64,000 nucleotides of DNA from Paracidovorax cattleyae (lineage in GTDB: Bacteria > Pseudomonadota > Gammaproteobacteria > Burkholderiales > Burkholderiaceae_C), in the NCBI RefSeq assembly GCF_900104515.1, contig NZ_FNJL01000002.1, forward strand, positions 186,001-250,000, written 5' to 3'. Within the stretch, counting starts at the first letter, position 1; each line of letters begins with the position of its first letter. Positions 1 through 8,842 of the stretch are shown piece after piece. Both the position numbers and the translations under genes were made by a program. Under the pieces are notes generated by a model. That model saw only the letters and a program-made list of their open reading frames with translations. It did no database searches and was not told where the DNA came from.

Positions 1-218
1 AGCTGCGCGAGCGCAAGCGCAGCTTCGCCCGGCGCATCGAGGCCGTGGATCGCATCCAGCATGCCGCCAGCGGCCTCGTTGAGCGCATTGCCGAGATAGA
101 GCAGGCCGAGCAGGAACTCGCGCAACTGGAGACGCGCCTGCACGAGCTGACGGAGCAACTCGCCTCCCTGCCGGCGGAAAACGGCAAGCCCCAGCCCCGG
201 GCGCCGCTGTCCGCATGA
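1..218 (+). CDS. C-terminal end of a coiled-coil protein (possibly dynamin-family GTPase), partial
   Basis: The window opens inside this gene. Only the last 71 codons are present, in the frame that stops with TGA at 216-218. The visible tail is rich in Leu, Glu, Gln and Arg with heptad-like spacing (for example IAEIEQAEQELAQLETR), so it looks like a C-terminal coiled coil, followed by about 15 Pro/Ala-rich residues. Its stop overlaps the mutY start as ATGA, which suggests translational coupling. From memory, a dynamin-family protein often precedes mutY in Acidovorax relatives. No GTPase motif is in view, so that name is only a guess. Confidence 0.55.
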   Translation, partial: LRERKRSFARRIEAVDRIQHAASGLVERIAEIEQAEQELAQLETRLHELTEQLASLPAENGKPQPRAPLSA

Positions 219-1307
219 AGCGCGCGGTCCCCGACATCGCCACCGAGGTGGTGCGCTGGCAGGCCGTGCACGGCCGCAACCACCTGCCCTGGCAGCAGAC
301 GCGCGACCCCTACCGGGTCTGGCTGTCCGAAATCATGCTGCAGCAGACGCAGGTCAGCACGGTGCTGGACTACTACACCCGGTTCCTGGAACGGTTCCCC
401 GATGTGCGCGCCCTGGCCGCTGCGCCGGAGGACGACGTCATGGCCCTCTGGAGCGGCCTGGGCTACTACAGCCGCGCCCGCAACCTGCACCGATGCGCCA
501 AGGACGTCGTGGACCGGCACGGCGGGGCGTTCCCGCGCTCCGCCGAGGCGCTGGCCGGCCTGCCCGGCATCGGCCGTTCCACGGCCGGCGCGATCGCCTC
601 CTTCTGCTTCGCGGAGCGCGTGCCCATCCTGGACGCCAATGTCCGGCGGGTGCTTACGCGGGTGCTCGGCTTCGATGCCGACCTGGCCGTCGCCCGCAAC
701 GAGCGTGACCTGTGGGATCGCGCCAGCGAGTTGCTGCCGCACGACGACCTGCAGGAGGCGATGCCCCGCTACACGCAGGGACTGATGGACCTGGGCGCGA
801 GCCTCTGCACGCCGCGCAAGCCCGCCTGCATCCTCTGCCCCCTGCAGCCGCAATGCGCGGCGGCCGCGGCCGGCAATCCCGAGGATTATCCGGTCCGCAC
901 GCGCAAACTGCTGCGGCGGGCGCAGGCATGGTGGTTCCCCCTGCTGCACGACGGCGAAGGCCGCCTGTGGCTGCAGCGCAGGCCTTCCGAGGGCATCTGG
1001 GCCGGACTGCATTGCCCACCCATGTTCGACAGCCGGGAAGATGCGATGGACTGGCTGGCGCAGCGCGGCGTGGTCCGCACGCCGCGGGAGCTGGACGCCG
1101 TGTTCCATGTCCTCACGCACCGGGACCTGCACTTGCACCCGATGCTGGTGCACGGGCCGGAGCCTGCCGCACGCGGCCAGTCCGATACCGCGCAGGAGGG
1201 GGGGCTGGTACACCGCCCCGCAATGGAAGGCGCTGGGATTGCCGGCCCCCGTGCGCAAGCTGCTGGAGCAGTTGCAGCTGCCCGCCGCGGGAGCCGTGCA
1301 AGCCTGA
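215..1307 (+). pseudogene. mutY: A/G-specific adenine glycosylase MutY, frameshifted at a G7 tract
   Basis: MutY removes adenine mispaired with 8-oxoguanine. The catalytic N-terminal domain is intact: Glu39 in SEIMLQQTQV, the helix-hairpin-helix LPGIGRSTAG near 116-125, catalytic Asp140 in PILDANVRR, and the iron-sulfur cysteines 198, 205, 208 and 214 (C-x6-C-x2-C-x5-C). The frame breaks at about residue 329, at seven consecutive G (1198-1204). The expected C-terminal sequence GGWYTAPQWKALGLPAPVRK continues in the +1 frame to TGA at 1305-1307. With six G the gene would be continuous. As written, the first frame runs on to 2392 and adds about 395 residues antisense to rapZ. A sequencing error, a true mutation or a slippage-prone switch are all possible. 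Confidence 0.85.
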
Positions 1308-1333
1308 GCCGCGGTGCCCGGCAGGGCCGCCGC

Positions 1334-2206
1334 CTAGCGCCCGTCGAGTTCCCGGTGGCGCCGCAACGTCGTCCAGCGGTCCGAGAAGTCCTCGGCGAGT
1401 TTCTCGACGAGATACACGGACCGGTGCTGCCCCCCCGTGCAGCCGATCGCCACCGTGACGTAGCTGCGGTGGTTCTGGGCCAGCGGCTCCAGCCAGTGTC
1501 CCAGGAAGTGGGTGATGTGCTCGCGCATCTGCCGCACCTCCCGGGCCTGCTCCAGGTAATGCACCACGGGCTGGTCCTTGCCGGTGAGGTGGCGCAGGCC
1601 CGGTTCGTAGTGCGGGTTGGGCAGCATGCGCACGTCGAAGACGTAGTCCGCGTCCACCGGGACGCCGCGCTTGAACGCGAACGACTGGAACACCAGGGTC
1701 AGCTGCCCCGGCAGCGCGGGCATGAGGCTTTTCACGTAGCCCTGCAGTTGCGCGGCGCGGATGGCGCTGGTGTCGATGACATGCGACTGTTCGCGCAGGT
1801 CCGCGAGCAATTCACGCTCGAGTTCGATGGTTTCCAGCAGCGCGTGCGGCTCGCCATACCAGTCGTCGCGGGACAGCGGATGGCGGCGGCGGGTTTCCGA
1901 GAAGCGGCGCACCAGCGTGTCCGTCGTGGCATCCAGGAACAGCGAATGCACGGTCACGCCTTCCGCGCGCAGCCGGCGCAGCTGTTGCGGCACCAGGGGC
2001 AGTGCCGTGGCGCTGCGCACGTCCATGGCAATGGCCACCCGGTTGCCGTGGTGCTGGTGCTCCAGCGCCACGAAGGCCGCGAGCAGCTCCGGGGGCAGAT
2101 TGTCCACGCAGTAGTAGCCCGCGTCTTCCAGCGCATGCAGCGCCACGGACTTGCCGGAGCCCGACATGCCCGTGATCAGCACGATCTCCAGCGTTTCAGC
2201 CGTCAT
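1334..2206 (-). CDS. rapZ: RNase adapter protein RapZ
   Basis: RapZ is a nucleotide-binding protein; in enterobacteria it delivers the small RNA GlmZ to RNase E and so adjusts glucosamine-6-phosphate synthesis. The 290-residue product has the P-loop GMSGSGKS at residues 13-20 and the family segments [11 protein letters not shown] and the C-terminal [13 protein letters not shown] chose ATG 2204-2206, which overlaps the recN stop as ATGA; a longer reading has no conserved sequence upstream of it. It is the last gene of a nadK-recN-rapZ run and converges on mutY with a 26-base gap. Whether the GlmZ circuit exists in this organism cannot be judged here. Confidence 0.95.
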   Translation of the reverse strand: MTAETLEIVLITGMSGSGKSVALHALEDAGYYCVDNLPPELLAAFVALEHQHHGNRVAIAMDVRSATALPLVPQQLRRLRAEGVTVHSLFLDATTDTLVRRFSETRRRHPLSRDDWYGEPHALLETIELERELLADLREQSHVIDTSAIRAAQLQGYVKSLMPALPGQLTLVFQSFAFKRGVPVDADYVFDVRMLPNPHYEPGLRHLTGKDQPVVHYLEQAREVRQMREHITHFLGHWLEPLAQNHRSYVTVAIGCTGGQHRSVYLVEKLAEDFSDRWTTLRRHRELDGR

Positions 2207-3876
2207 GGCCGGGCTCCCCTGGCTGCCGCGCGGCTGTTGTCCAGCATCTCTCGGGCGTGTGCGAGGGTGGCGGCCGAAGCACGCTCGCCGCCGAGCATGC
2301 GCGCCATTTCCTGGATGCGTCGCTCGCCTTCCGCAGCCGCCACGGTGCTGACCGTTCCCTGCTGGCGGGAGCGCTTGGACACGACCAGATGATGGTCCGC
2401 GCACGCGGCCACCTGCGGCAGGTGGGTCACCGCCAGCACCTGCCGGTCGCGGCCGAGCCGCTGCATCAGCTGGCCCACGGTTTCGGCGACGGAGCCGCCG
2501 ACGCCGGAATCGACCTCGTCGAAGATCAGCGTCGGCGCTTCGCCGAGGCGACTGGTGGTCACCGAGATCGCCAGCGAGATGCGCGACAGCTCGCCGCCCG
2601 AGGCCACCTTGCCGATCGGGCGCGGCGTCACCCCCTGGTGACCCGCCACCAGGAACGCCACGCTGTCCAATCCGTGCGGGCCCGGCTCGGCCTGCGCATC
2701 GAGCGCCACGTCGAAGCGTCCGCCCTTCATGCCCAGCCCCTGCATGGCCTGCGTGATGGCGCGCGCGAGCTGTGGAGCGGCCTTGGCGCGCTTCTGGGAA
2801 GTCTCCCGGGCGGCCTGCATGTAGGCGGCTTCGCTCCTGCGGGCCTGCTCAGCGAGGGCTTCCACGTCCGAGGCCCCGTCCAGGCGCGCGAGTTCTTCCT
2901 CCCAGCCGGTGAGCAGTGCGGGCAGGTCCTGCGGCTGGCGCTTGAAGCGCCGGGCCAGCGACATCCAGAGTCCCATGCGTGCATCCAGCGTTTCGAGCCG
3001 GTCGGGGTCCACGTCGGTGTGGCGCAGGTAGGCCTGGAGCGAATGGGCCACGTCCGATGCCTGGGCCAGGCAGGACGCCAGCACGTCCAGCATGGACTGG
3101 AACTGCGGGTCCAGCGACGCCTTCGCTTCGAGCAGGCCGCGGGCGCGCACCAGCGGGCCATGAGCGCCCGATTCATCGTCTTCCAGCGCCGACAGCGCGT
3201 CCTGGGCCGTGTCGATCAACGCCTGCGCATGCGAGAGGCGAGTGTGCTGTGCATTCAGCTCGTCCCACTCGCCATCGGCGGGTGCGAGCTTCTGCATTTC
3301 GGCGATCTGCCACTGCAGCCGGTCGCGTTCGTGCTGGATGTCGTTCTGGCCCGCGACGGCGGCATCCAGTGCCTTGCGGTCGTCGCGCCAGCTCGTCCAG
3401 AGGGGCTGCAGGCCTTCCGGGCGGATACCGCCGTACGCATCCAGCAGGCCGCGCACCGCGTCCGCGCGCGTGAGGCTCTGCCAGGCGTGCTGCCCATGGA
3501 TGTCGAGGAGGTGGGAGCCCAGGGTGCGCATCTGCGTCGCGGTCACCGGCACCCCGTTGATCCACGCCCGGCTCTTGCTCTGGGTGTCGATGGTGCGCCG
3601 CAGCAGCAGGCCTTCTTCCGGAGGAATGCCCGCCTCGTCCAGCCAGGCTGCGATGGCGGGCGTGCCGTCGAACTCCGCGCACAAGTCCGTGGACGCCGCG
3701 CCTTCGCGCACCACGCCCTGATCGGCGCGCGCGCCCAGCAGCAGCTGCAGCGCATCGATGAGGATGGACTTGCCGGCGCCGGTCTCGCCGGTCAGAACGG
3801 TGAATCCGGAATGGAGGTCGAGCTCGAGGGACTCGACGATCACGAAATCACGCAGCGCAATCCGCTTCAACGCCAT
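2203..3876 (-). CDS. recN: DNA repair protein RecN
   Basis: RecN is an SMC-like ATPase of double-strand-break repair. The 557-residue length is normal for the family. The N-terminal Walker A ([10 protein letters not shown]) follows the RecN opening [14 protein letters not shown]; the middle is a long coiled coil; the C-terminal half carries the ABC signature region ([14 protein letters not shown]) and Walker B ([12 protein letters not shown]). The start at 3874-3876 is two bases from the nadK stop, and the stop overlaps the rapZ start, so the three genes form one operon. No LexA-box-like palindrome was evident in the short divergent region upstream of nadK. Confidence 0.96.
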   Translation of the reverse strand: MALKRIALRDFVIVESLELDLHSGFTVLTGETGAGKSILIDALQLLLGARADQGVVREGAASTDLCAEFDGTPAIAAWLDEAGIPPEEGLLLRRTIDTQSKSRAWINGVPVTATQMRTLGSHLLDIHGQHAWQSLTRADAVRGLLDAYGGIRPEGLQPLWTSWRDDRKALDAAVAGQNDIQHERDRLQWQIAEMQKLAPADGEWDELNAQHTRLSHAQALIDTAQDALSALEDDESGAHGPLVRARGLLEAKASLDPQFQSMLDVLASCLAQASDVAHSLQAYLRHTDVDPDRLETLDARMGLWMSLARRFKRQPQDLPALLTGWEEELARLDGASDVEALAEQARRSEAAYMQAARETSQKRAKAAPQLARAITQAMQGLGMKGGRFDVALDAQAEPGPHGLDSVAFLVAGHQGVTPRPIGKVASGGELSRISLAISVTTSRLGEAPTLIFDEVDSGVGGSVAETVGQLMQRLGRDRQVLAVTHLPQVAACADHHLVVSKRSRQQGTVSTVAAAEGERRIQEMARMLGGERASAATLAHAREMLDNSRAAARGARP

Positions 3877-3878
3877 TC

Positions 3879-4775
3879 TCAGTAGCCTCCTTCGTTCCAG
3901 CGGAGTTTCTTGCGCAGCGTGGCGAAATAATTCCAGCCGCGCGGATGGAGAAAACGCGCCCGGTAGTCCGAGCGCTGTACCAGGATGCGGTCGCCGTGCT
4001 GCAGGGACGCAAGGGACTGCATGTCGAAATTCGCGCTGACATCGCGCCCGCTGACGACCTCCACGGCCACTTCCATGCTGTCCGACAGCACGATGGGCCG
4101 GTTCGACAGCGTGTGTGGCGCGATCGGCGCCAGCACCCAGCCGGGAATAGTCGGGTGCAGCATCGGCCCGCCCGCGGACAGGGCATAGGCGGTGGATCCC
4201 GTTGGGGAAGCGATGATGAGGCCGTCGGCGCGCTGGTTGGACACGAAATGGCCGCCCACCTCCACGCGCAGTTCGACCATCCCGGACGTGGATCCGCGGT
4301 TGACCACCACGTCGTTCATGGCCAGGGCCTCGAACACGCACTGGCCCTGGCGCATCACCCGGGCCCGCATGAGGGGGCGCAGGTCTTCCTCGTATTCGCC
4401 GCGCAGCATGGGCTTGAGGACCGTCGGGTACTCGCCCAGGGGGATGTCGGTGATGAAACCGAGCCGGCCCTGGTTGATGCCGATGAGCGGCGTGCGGTAT
4501 TGCGCGAGCTGCCGGCCAACGCCGAGCATCGTGCCGTCGCCGCCCACCACGAGGCAGAGATCGCAGTCCAGCCCGATGCGCTCCACGGAGAGCGCCGGGT
4601 AGTCGGTGAACCCTGTGTTCGCGGCGGTATCCGCCTCGAGGGCAATCTCGCATCCCTCGTTGGCCAGGAATCTGGCGATGCCGTCCACCGCGTCGCGCGA
4701 ACTGTCGGACATGCCTGCAGAAGTGGGCGCCTGGTATTTGCCGACGAGCGCCACGCGTTGGAACCTGAGCTTCAT
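3879..4775 (-). CDS. nadK: NAD kinase
   Basis: Phosphorylates NAD to NADP. The 298-residue protein has the family GGDG motif ([14 protein letters not shown]), the substrate-binding NDVVVNRG, and [16 protein letters not shown] chose the start at 4773-4775 ([15 protein letters not shown]). A start ten codons upstream is possible but adds non-conserved residues and overlaps the hrcA side of the divergent region. It heads the nadK-recN-rapZ operon; nadK and hrcA are transcribed away from each other with only 29 bases between them. Confidence 0.95.
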   Translation of the reverse strand: MKLRFQRVALVGKYQAPTSAGMSDSSRDAVDGIARFLANEGCEIALEADTAANTGFTDYPALSVERIGLDCDLCLVVGGDGTMLGVGRQLAQYRTPLIGINQGRLGFITDIPLGEYPTVLKPMLRGEYEEDLRPLMRARVMRQGQCVFEALAMNDVVVNRGSTSGMVELRVEVGGHFVSNQRADGLIIASPTGSTAYALSAGGPMLHPTIPGWVLAPIAPHTLSNRPIVLSDSMEVAVEVVSGRDVSANFDMQSLASLQHGDRILVQRSDYRARFLHPRGWNYFATLRKKLRWNEGGY

Positions 4776-4804
4776 CGCGGAAATTAGATCATTAAAATGA
4801 TTCA
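4776..4804. promoter_or_regulatory. AT-rich divergent nadK/hrcA region with an inverted repeat
   Basis: The 29 bases between the two divergent starts are far more AT-rich than their surroundings and contain a perfect 6-base inverted repeat with a 2-base centre (ATCATT at 4788-4793, AATGAT at 4796-4801). It may be a core promoter or an operator shared by both genes. No CIRCE element (the usual HrcA target) is present. Confidence 0.35.
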
Positions 4805-5809
4805 ATGCTCGATGACCGTGCCAAGTTGTTGCTCAAAGCGCTGATCGAGCGCTACATCGCCGACGGCCAGCCGGTGGGATCGCGCACCCTGTCGAGGGCC
4901 TCCGGGCTGGATCTCTCGCCGGCGACCATCCGCAACGTCATGGCCGACCTGGAGGAGATCGGGCTGATCGCCAGCCCCCATACCTCCGCGGGGCGCATCC
5001 CCACGGCCAGAGGGTACCGTCTGTTCGTTGACACCATGTTGACGGTGCAGCGCGGCGAGCTGTGCTCCCCCGAACTCGCACCGGACCAGCCCCAGAAGGT
5101 CATCGCCAACGCGGCGCAGCTGCTGTCCAGCCTTTCGCAGTTCGTGGGCGTGGTGATGGCGCCGCGCCGGCAGTCCGTCTTCCGGCATATCGAGTTCCTG
5201 CGCCTCTCGGAGCGCCGCCTGCTCGTCATCATCGTCTCGCCGGACGGCGACGTGCAGAACCGCGTGATCTTCACCGAGGTGGATCACTCCCAGTCCCAAC
5301 TCGCAGAGGCCGCCAATTTCCTCAACAGCCATTACTCCGGCATGGGCATGGAAGAGGTGCGGGAGCGGCTCAAGACCGAGGTGGACCAGTTGCGCGGCGA
5401 GATCGCCTCCCTCATGCAGGCCGCGGTGAACGTCGGCTCCGAGGCCATGGCCGCCTCGCAGGAGGAGGTGGTCATCTCTGGCGAGCGCAACCTGCTGGCC
5501 CTGAGCGATTTCTCGAACGACATGGGCAACCTGCGCAAGGCTTTCGACCTCTTCGAGCAGAAGACCCAGATACTGCGCCTGCTGGACGTCTCCAACCGGG
5601 CCGAGGGCGTGCGGATCTTCATCGGAGGCGAAAGCCAGGTCGTTCCGTTCGAGGAGCTGTCGGTGGTCAGCGCCCCGTACGAGGTGGACGGGCAGGTCGT
5701 GGGCACCCTGGGCGTCATCGGCCCCACGCGCATGCCCTACGACCGCATGATCCAGATCGTAGATATCACCTCCAAGCTGGTGACCAACGCGCTGAGCCAT
5801 CGCCGCTAG
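4805..5809 (+). CDS. hrcA: Heat-inducible transcription repressor HrcA
   Basis: HrcA represses groE/dnaK-type chaperone operons by binding CIRCE elements. The 334-residue product has the N-terminal winged helix ([19 protein letters not shown], then [16 protein letters not shown]), the conserved [11 protein letters not shown] motif near residue 60, and the C-terminal GAF-like domain ending in the family signature [18 protein letters not shown]. The start ATG 4805 lies immediately behind the AT-rich divergent region. The chaperone operons it would control are outside this window. Confidence 0.96.
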   Translation: MLDDRAKLLLKALIERYIADGQPVGSRTLSRASGLDLSPATIRNVMADLEEIGLIASPHTSAGRIPTARGYRLFVDTMLTVQRGELCSPELAPDQPQKVIANAAQLLSSLSQFVGVVMAPRRQSVFRHIEFLRLSERRLLVIIVSPDGDVQNRVIFTEVDHSQSQLAEAANFLNSHYSGMGMEEVRERLKTEVDQLRGEIASLMQAAVNVGSEAMAASQEEVVISGERNLLALSDFSNDMGNLRKAFDLFEQKTQILRLLDVSNRAEGVRIFIGGESQVVPFEELSVVSAPYEVDGQVVGTLGVIGPTRMPYDRMIQIVDITSKLVTNALSHRR

Positions 5810-5872
5810 GGCCCCCGGCCCGGATGGCGCGGCATGCGGCCATGGTGGCCCGGCAGGCAGCGTGCGGGCGGA

Positions 5873-6274
5873 TTACCGGCCGTCGCTCCATGTGCCCGCC
5901 TTGATCACGGCGGTCGAGGTCTCGCAGGCCTGGCGCTTCTGCTGGATGGCATCGGCCGGGAGGCCGTAATAGTAGGCATCGAGCGGCCGGCCCATCAGTC
6001 CCTTGCAGGCGCCGCTGGCAGGTCTCGGGCACTGGCGCATGAGTGTCACCTTTCCGGGCTTGCCGCCCAACCCGGCCGACGCCTGTGCGACCGCGTCGCA
6101 GCTGCTTTTGAGTTGCTCCGCCGTGACGTCGGACGAGAACTCCATGCAGTCTTTCACTGCCGTCCCGGAACCCGCGACGGAGATGGTTCCCTCGATCACG
6201 CAGGCGCGGTTGGCGGACCAGGCCATCGGCGCGGTGAGCAGTCCGATGGCAAGCAAGGGGGCGGCAATCCTCAT
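5873..6274 (-). CDS. Small secreted cysteine-containing protein of unknown function
   Basis: The 133-residue product starts with a typical Sec signal peptide (MRIAAPLLAIGLLTAPMAWSA, likely cleavage after ASA/WSA near residue 20). The mature part has six cysteines, suggesting periplasmic disulfides, and no family I can name. I chose the ATG at 6272-6274 because it places the signal peptide at the N-terminus; it follows a GGAGAA-like ribosome site. It stands alone, converging on hrcA. The 213 bases upstream to the next gene hold no further gene that I can support. Confidence 0.7.
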   Translation of the reverse strand: MRIAAPLLAIGLLTAPMAWSANRACVIEGTISVAGSGTAVKDCMEFSSDVTAEQLKSSCDAVAQASAGLGGKPGKVTLMRQCPRPASGACKGLMGRPLDAYYYGLPADAIQQKRQACETSTAVIKAGTWSDGR

Positions 6275-6487
6275 GTTTTCTCCTATCCGTGACGGCCTTG
6301 CGCAGACCGTCCATCCGTTCAGCTTCCATATAGGGGACATCCCACCCGGACCATGCGGTTCCGGCAGGGAACGCGGATTTATACGGGGCGGCCCTTCTGC
6401 CCAAACCCCTGCCATGGCGGGAATTGCGTAACCCCTTGTATCGCCTCGAGCTCGTTGAGCAGGGCTGCGCTGCGCCACGGGGGCGCG

Positions 6488-7177
6488 TCAAGATCCACTG
6501 ATCCGGACGCCGCGCAGCCGGGAGATCAGCTCTACGCGGTTGCTCACGCCAAGCTTCTGCAGGATGGCCGTCAGGTGTTCCTTCACCGTGTGCTCCGAGA
6601 GATGCAGCGTATTCGCGATGGGTTTGTTGGGCAGTCCCTCCAGAACCAGTGCGAGGATCTGGCCCTGGCGCGGGGTCAGGCCCAGATCGGCGGGAGCGAG
6701 ATAAATTTCGCGAGGTGTCGCGGCACCGAGGGCCGTGCCGGAGAGGGAGGCCGTGGCCTCCGATTCGAACCAGGCGGCTCCATCGAGCACGGCATTGACG
6801 GCGGCGTGGAAGGTCTCGGGCGATTCCCGCTTGTGGATGAATCCATGGGCACCGCTGGACCGGGCCTTGAGGACGATGGCCGGGTGGTGGTCCGCGCTCA
6901 CGATCAGCATGCGCGTGCTCGGGGGCATCGCGAAAAGGTTGTCGATGAACGACGTGGCGGCACCCTCCGAGAGCCAGAAATCCACAAGTGCCAGGACGGG
7001 GGAGCCATGCGAGGCAATGATGCGCAGGGCCTCGGACGTCTCGTGTGCGTGGCGGGCATCGTCCAGACGGGGATGGATGCGGAGAAACTCGGCCATGCCC
7101 CGTGCGACGAGCGGATGGTCATCGACGACAAGCGCGTAGCACGCCAGCGGAAGGCGGGAAAAGGCGGACAGTGGCAT
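6488..7177 (-). CDS. LuxR/NarL-family response regulator, orphan
   Basis: The 229-residue protein has an N-terminal receiver (VVDDHPLVARGMAEFL, phosphoacceptor Asp in ALVDFWLSEGA, Lys in GFIHKRESPE) and a C-terminal LuxR helix-turn-helix (LTPRQGQILALVLEGLPNKP, then LSEHTVKEHLTAILQKL). The residue after the phosphoacceptor region is less canonical than in most NarL proteins. No histidine kinase lies next to it, so its partner and targets are unknown. About 250 bases between its start and the tRNA downstream on the plus strand hold its promoter and the tRNA promoter. Confidence 0.9.
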   Translation of the reverse strand: MPLSAFSRLPLACYALVVDDHPLVARGMAEFLRIHPRLDDARHAHETSEALRIIASHGSPVLALVDFWLSEGAATSFIDNLFAMPPSTRMLIVSADHHPAIVLKARSSGAHGFIHKRESPETFHAAVNAVLDGAAWFESEATASLSGTALGAATPREIYLAPADLGLTPRQGQILALVLEGLPNKPIANTLHLSEHTVKEHLTAILQKLGVSNRVELISRLRGVRISGS

Positions 7178-7395
7178 ACGACGTTCTGGCGATGGGCCGG
7201 ATCATCAAAAGCAACTCGATCGTAACGATGAGGTTAAACCATGCTCGGGTGCCAGCGAGTTACAAAACCTCTTCCGAGGCGTCCGAGTGAAACGGCCTGC
7301 ACCGATACCAGGGGCATATCCCACATGCCGGGCTTTCCTGGCCTGTCCATGCCGCAGGCATGGGGCTCTTTCAGAAGCCGCCAACTCCTGCTTTT

Positions 7396-7424
7396 TTGCC
7401 GTGCCCAGTGGGCTATGCGACAAT
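7396..7424 (+). promoter_or_regulatory. Promoter of the split tRNA-Ile2 gene
   Basis: A -35-like TTGCCG (7396-7401) and a -10-like GACAAT (7419-7424) are separated by 17 bases. The -10 ends 10 bases before the first tRNA base at 7435, which fits a short leader. The -10 is weak by consensus. Confidence 0.5.
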
Positions 7425-7434
7425 CGAAGGCTGT

Positions 7435-7771
7435 GGGCCGTTAGCTCAGTTGGTTAGAGCAGAGGACTTGACGGGGAGGCTCCTGCCCCCAGGCGAACGC
7501 CCGGGAATGGAGCGGCACCCAATGGGTTGCTCAAGGTAAGTTCACTCTGCCTTGAAGTAGAACTTCTCAAATTCGGTGAACGCTACTGCGCGTCCGTGCG
7601 CGCTATGCCAACGCCGAGCGAAGCCCTCCACGAGGAGGGAACGTGTAGAGACTCGACGGGAAGGCCGAAAGGCAAGACAGAGTCCAGGCCACGAACCGGA
7701 AACGGGCGGCGAAAGCCGAAGTGGCACGCATAATCCTTTGGTCGCTGGTTCGAGCCCAGCACGGCCTACCA
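7435..7771 (+). tRNA. tRNA-Ile2(CAU, lysidine type) interrupted by a group I intron
   Basis: The two exons, 7435-7468 (34 nt) and 7729-7771 (43 nt), join into a complete 77-nt tRNA with encoded CCA. The acceptor stem GGGCCGT/ACGGCCT closes (G1-U72 wobble), the D arm is GCTCAGTTGGTTAGAGC, and the T arm is CTGGTTCGAGCCCAG. The rebuilt anticodon stem-loop has loop CTCATAA with anticodon CAT at 34-36. The GACTCATAATC anticodon context matches the minor isoleucine tRNA, whose C34 is changed to lysidine by TilS, better than elongator Met. The intron lies between U33 and C34. A tRNA finder with a short intron limit would miss this gene. Confidence 0.88.
7469..7728 (+). ncRNA. Group I self-splicing intron in the tRNA-Ile2 anticodon loop
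   Basis: The 260-nt intron has the full group I core in order: P3 CTTCT (7563-7567) with GGAAG (7659-7663); P4 TCGGTG (7573-7578) with CGCCGA (7612-7617); P6 CCCTCC (7624-7629) with GGAGGG (7634-7639); P7 GACTC (7650-7654) with GAGTC (7680-7684); P8 GCC-GAAA-GGC (7664-7673); P9 hairpins CCG-GAAA-CGG (7696-7705) and GGC-GAAA-GCC (7708-7717). The intron ends in G (7728). U33 at the 5' splice site can pair with G at 7478 or 7479, but the short P1 contains a mismatch, so the 5' boundary is the less certain end. It encodes no endonuclease. It resembles the small intron known in Azoarcus tRNA-Ile(CAU). Confidence 0.88.
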
Positions 7772-8089
7772 CGCACAGAAGATGGACGACGCGCACGGCA
7801 GGCGTGACGATCCACGCAGCACGGACCGTCCGAACAGGTGGCTGTGCTGGCCGACGATGCCCTTTGGGACCGCTCCACGCCCAGGTTGACCCTCCCGCCG
7901 CCCTTGCAACTGGTCCCGCGGCTCGGCCGATGGCCTGGATTCCTGGCTGCAGGAATGTCTCCGCCGTGACCTTGCGCCCACCTCAATGCGTTCGTTTCGT
8001 TTTGTTTGACTAGCGCGGGGGCGTGTTCGGGGAATGTTTAAATAATGTGGTCGGCCTGCCGGTTTTGAACGCGGCGAGTCGAAGTCCGA
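7772..8089. other. 318-base stretch without a convincing gene
   Basis: Between tRNA-Ile2 and the S24 repressor no reading frame has a start, ribosome site and recognisable product together. A stretch near 7932-8010 reads GLDSWLQECLRRDLAPTSMR in one frame, ending in TGA, and could be the tail of a decayed gene, but it has no start and a stop lies shortly upstream. Confidence 0.4.
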
Positions 8090-8767
8090 TCAGATCTTCC
8101 GTCCGTTCCAGATCCATATCACCTTGCCCAGGATCTCCACCGTGTGCTTGCCGTCCAGGACGTCCACCGTCTTCACGGTGGGGTTGTCGCTGCTGATCTC
8201 GTAGGCACCATCCAGCCGCTGGCGCACACGCTTGATGAAGAGGCGGCTCTGGGCCGCCAGCACATAGACCCCGTCGACCTCCAGGGTGCGCACGCCTGCG
8301 TCCACCAAAAGCACGTCGCCGTCGAGGAAGGTGGGCTCCATGGAGTCCCCGTAGGCATGGATGAAGCGGAGGTTCTCAGGCGTGCTCAGGCCGCGCAGTG
8401 TCTTGCCGATCCATGCCGGTGACAGGGTGAGGTGGCCGACCATGACATCTTCAGGGGCCATCTCGCTTCCTGCGCCCATGGACGCGGTGTTTGCCAATTG
8501 CGGCACCGACACGCCGCTTTCCTGTGAGGGGGCTCGGGCAGGTGCCTCCCCGCGCCTGGCTGGTGGCGCATCGCCCGCCAGCACCCAGGCGGCCGAGCAA
8601 CCGATGAGTTCCTCGGCCTTGAGTGCTCCCGCCTTGGAAACTCCTCGCACCTCCCAGTTCTTGAGGTTCTGCGGCGACTCCCCGAGCAGCCGGGCCACGG
8701 CGGACTGGCCCGAAACATCCTTGATTTCGGACGCAGCCTGGTAAAGACGGGCAGTACTCTCGTGCAT
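8090..8767 (-). CDS. S24-family (LexA/CI-like) transcriptional repressor
   Basis: The product has an N-terminal helix-turn-helix (SAVARLLGESPQNLKNWEVR) and a C-terminal S24 peptidase-like domain with the serine in YGDSMEPTFLDGD and the lysine in RLFIKRV, the dyad that lets LexA and phage CI proteins cleave themselves after DNA damage. I chose ATG 8765-8767 (MHESTARLYQ, 225 residues) because GAGG lies just upstream; an upstream TTG would add six residues. The gene faces a divergent gene across a symmetric operator, as in phage immunity regions, but no phage structural genes are nearby. Confidence 0.85.
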   Translation of the reverse strand: MHESTARLYQAASEIKDVSGQSAVARLLGESPQNLKNWEVRGVSKAGALKAEELIGCSAAWVLAGDAPPARRGEAPARAPSQESGVSVPQLANTASMGAGSEMAPEDVMVGHLTLSPAWIGKTLRGLSTPENLRFIHAYGDSMEPTFLDGDVLLVDAGVRTLEVDGVYVLAAQSRLFIKRVRQRLDGAYEISSDNPTVKTVDVLDGKHTVEILGKVIWIWNGRKI

Positions 8768-8787
8768 GGCCTCATTGTGCCCCAATT

Positions 8788-8807
8788 AAACAAATTGTTT
8801 TAAACAA
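8788..8807. promoter_or_regulatory. Triple half-site operator of the S24 repressor
   Basis: The sequence is AAACAA (8788-8793), A, TTGTTT (8795-8800), T, AAACAA (8802-8807): two perfect inverted repeats sharing their middle half-site, in the 75 bases between the divergent starts. A dimeric helix-turn-helix repressor would fit. I infer autoregulation and control of the plus-strand gene. Confidence 0.6.
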
Positions 8808-8842
8808 AAATTGGACTTTTGTGTAAACGTGATGTTTAATCA

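Noticed and set aside
215-2392. One 725-codon open frame from mutY across rapZ as a real fusion protein
   Set aside because: After residue 329 the sequence is antisense to rapZ and has no family similarity, while the true MutY C-terminus is in the next frame.
4776-4804. A CIRCE element for HrcA autoregulation
   Set aside because: The short palindrome present is ATCATT-AA-AATGAT, not TTAGCACTC-N9-GAGTGCTAA.
7527-8013. Several short open frames over the tRNA intron that might be a homing endonuclease
   Set aside because: They cross the intron boundary, have no LAGLIDADG, HNH or GIY-YIG motif, and overlap the conserved ribozyme stems.
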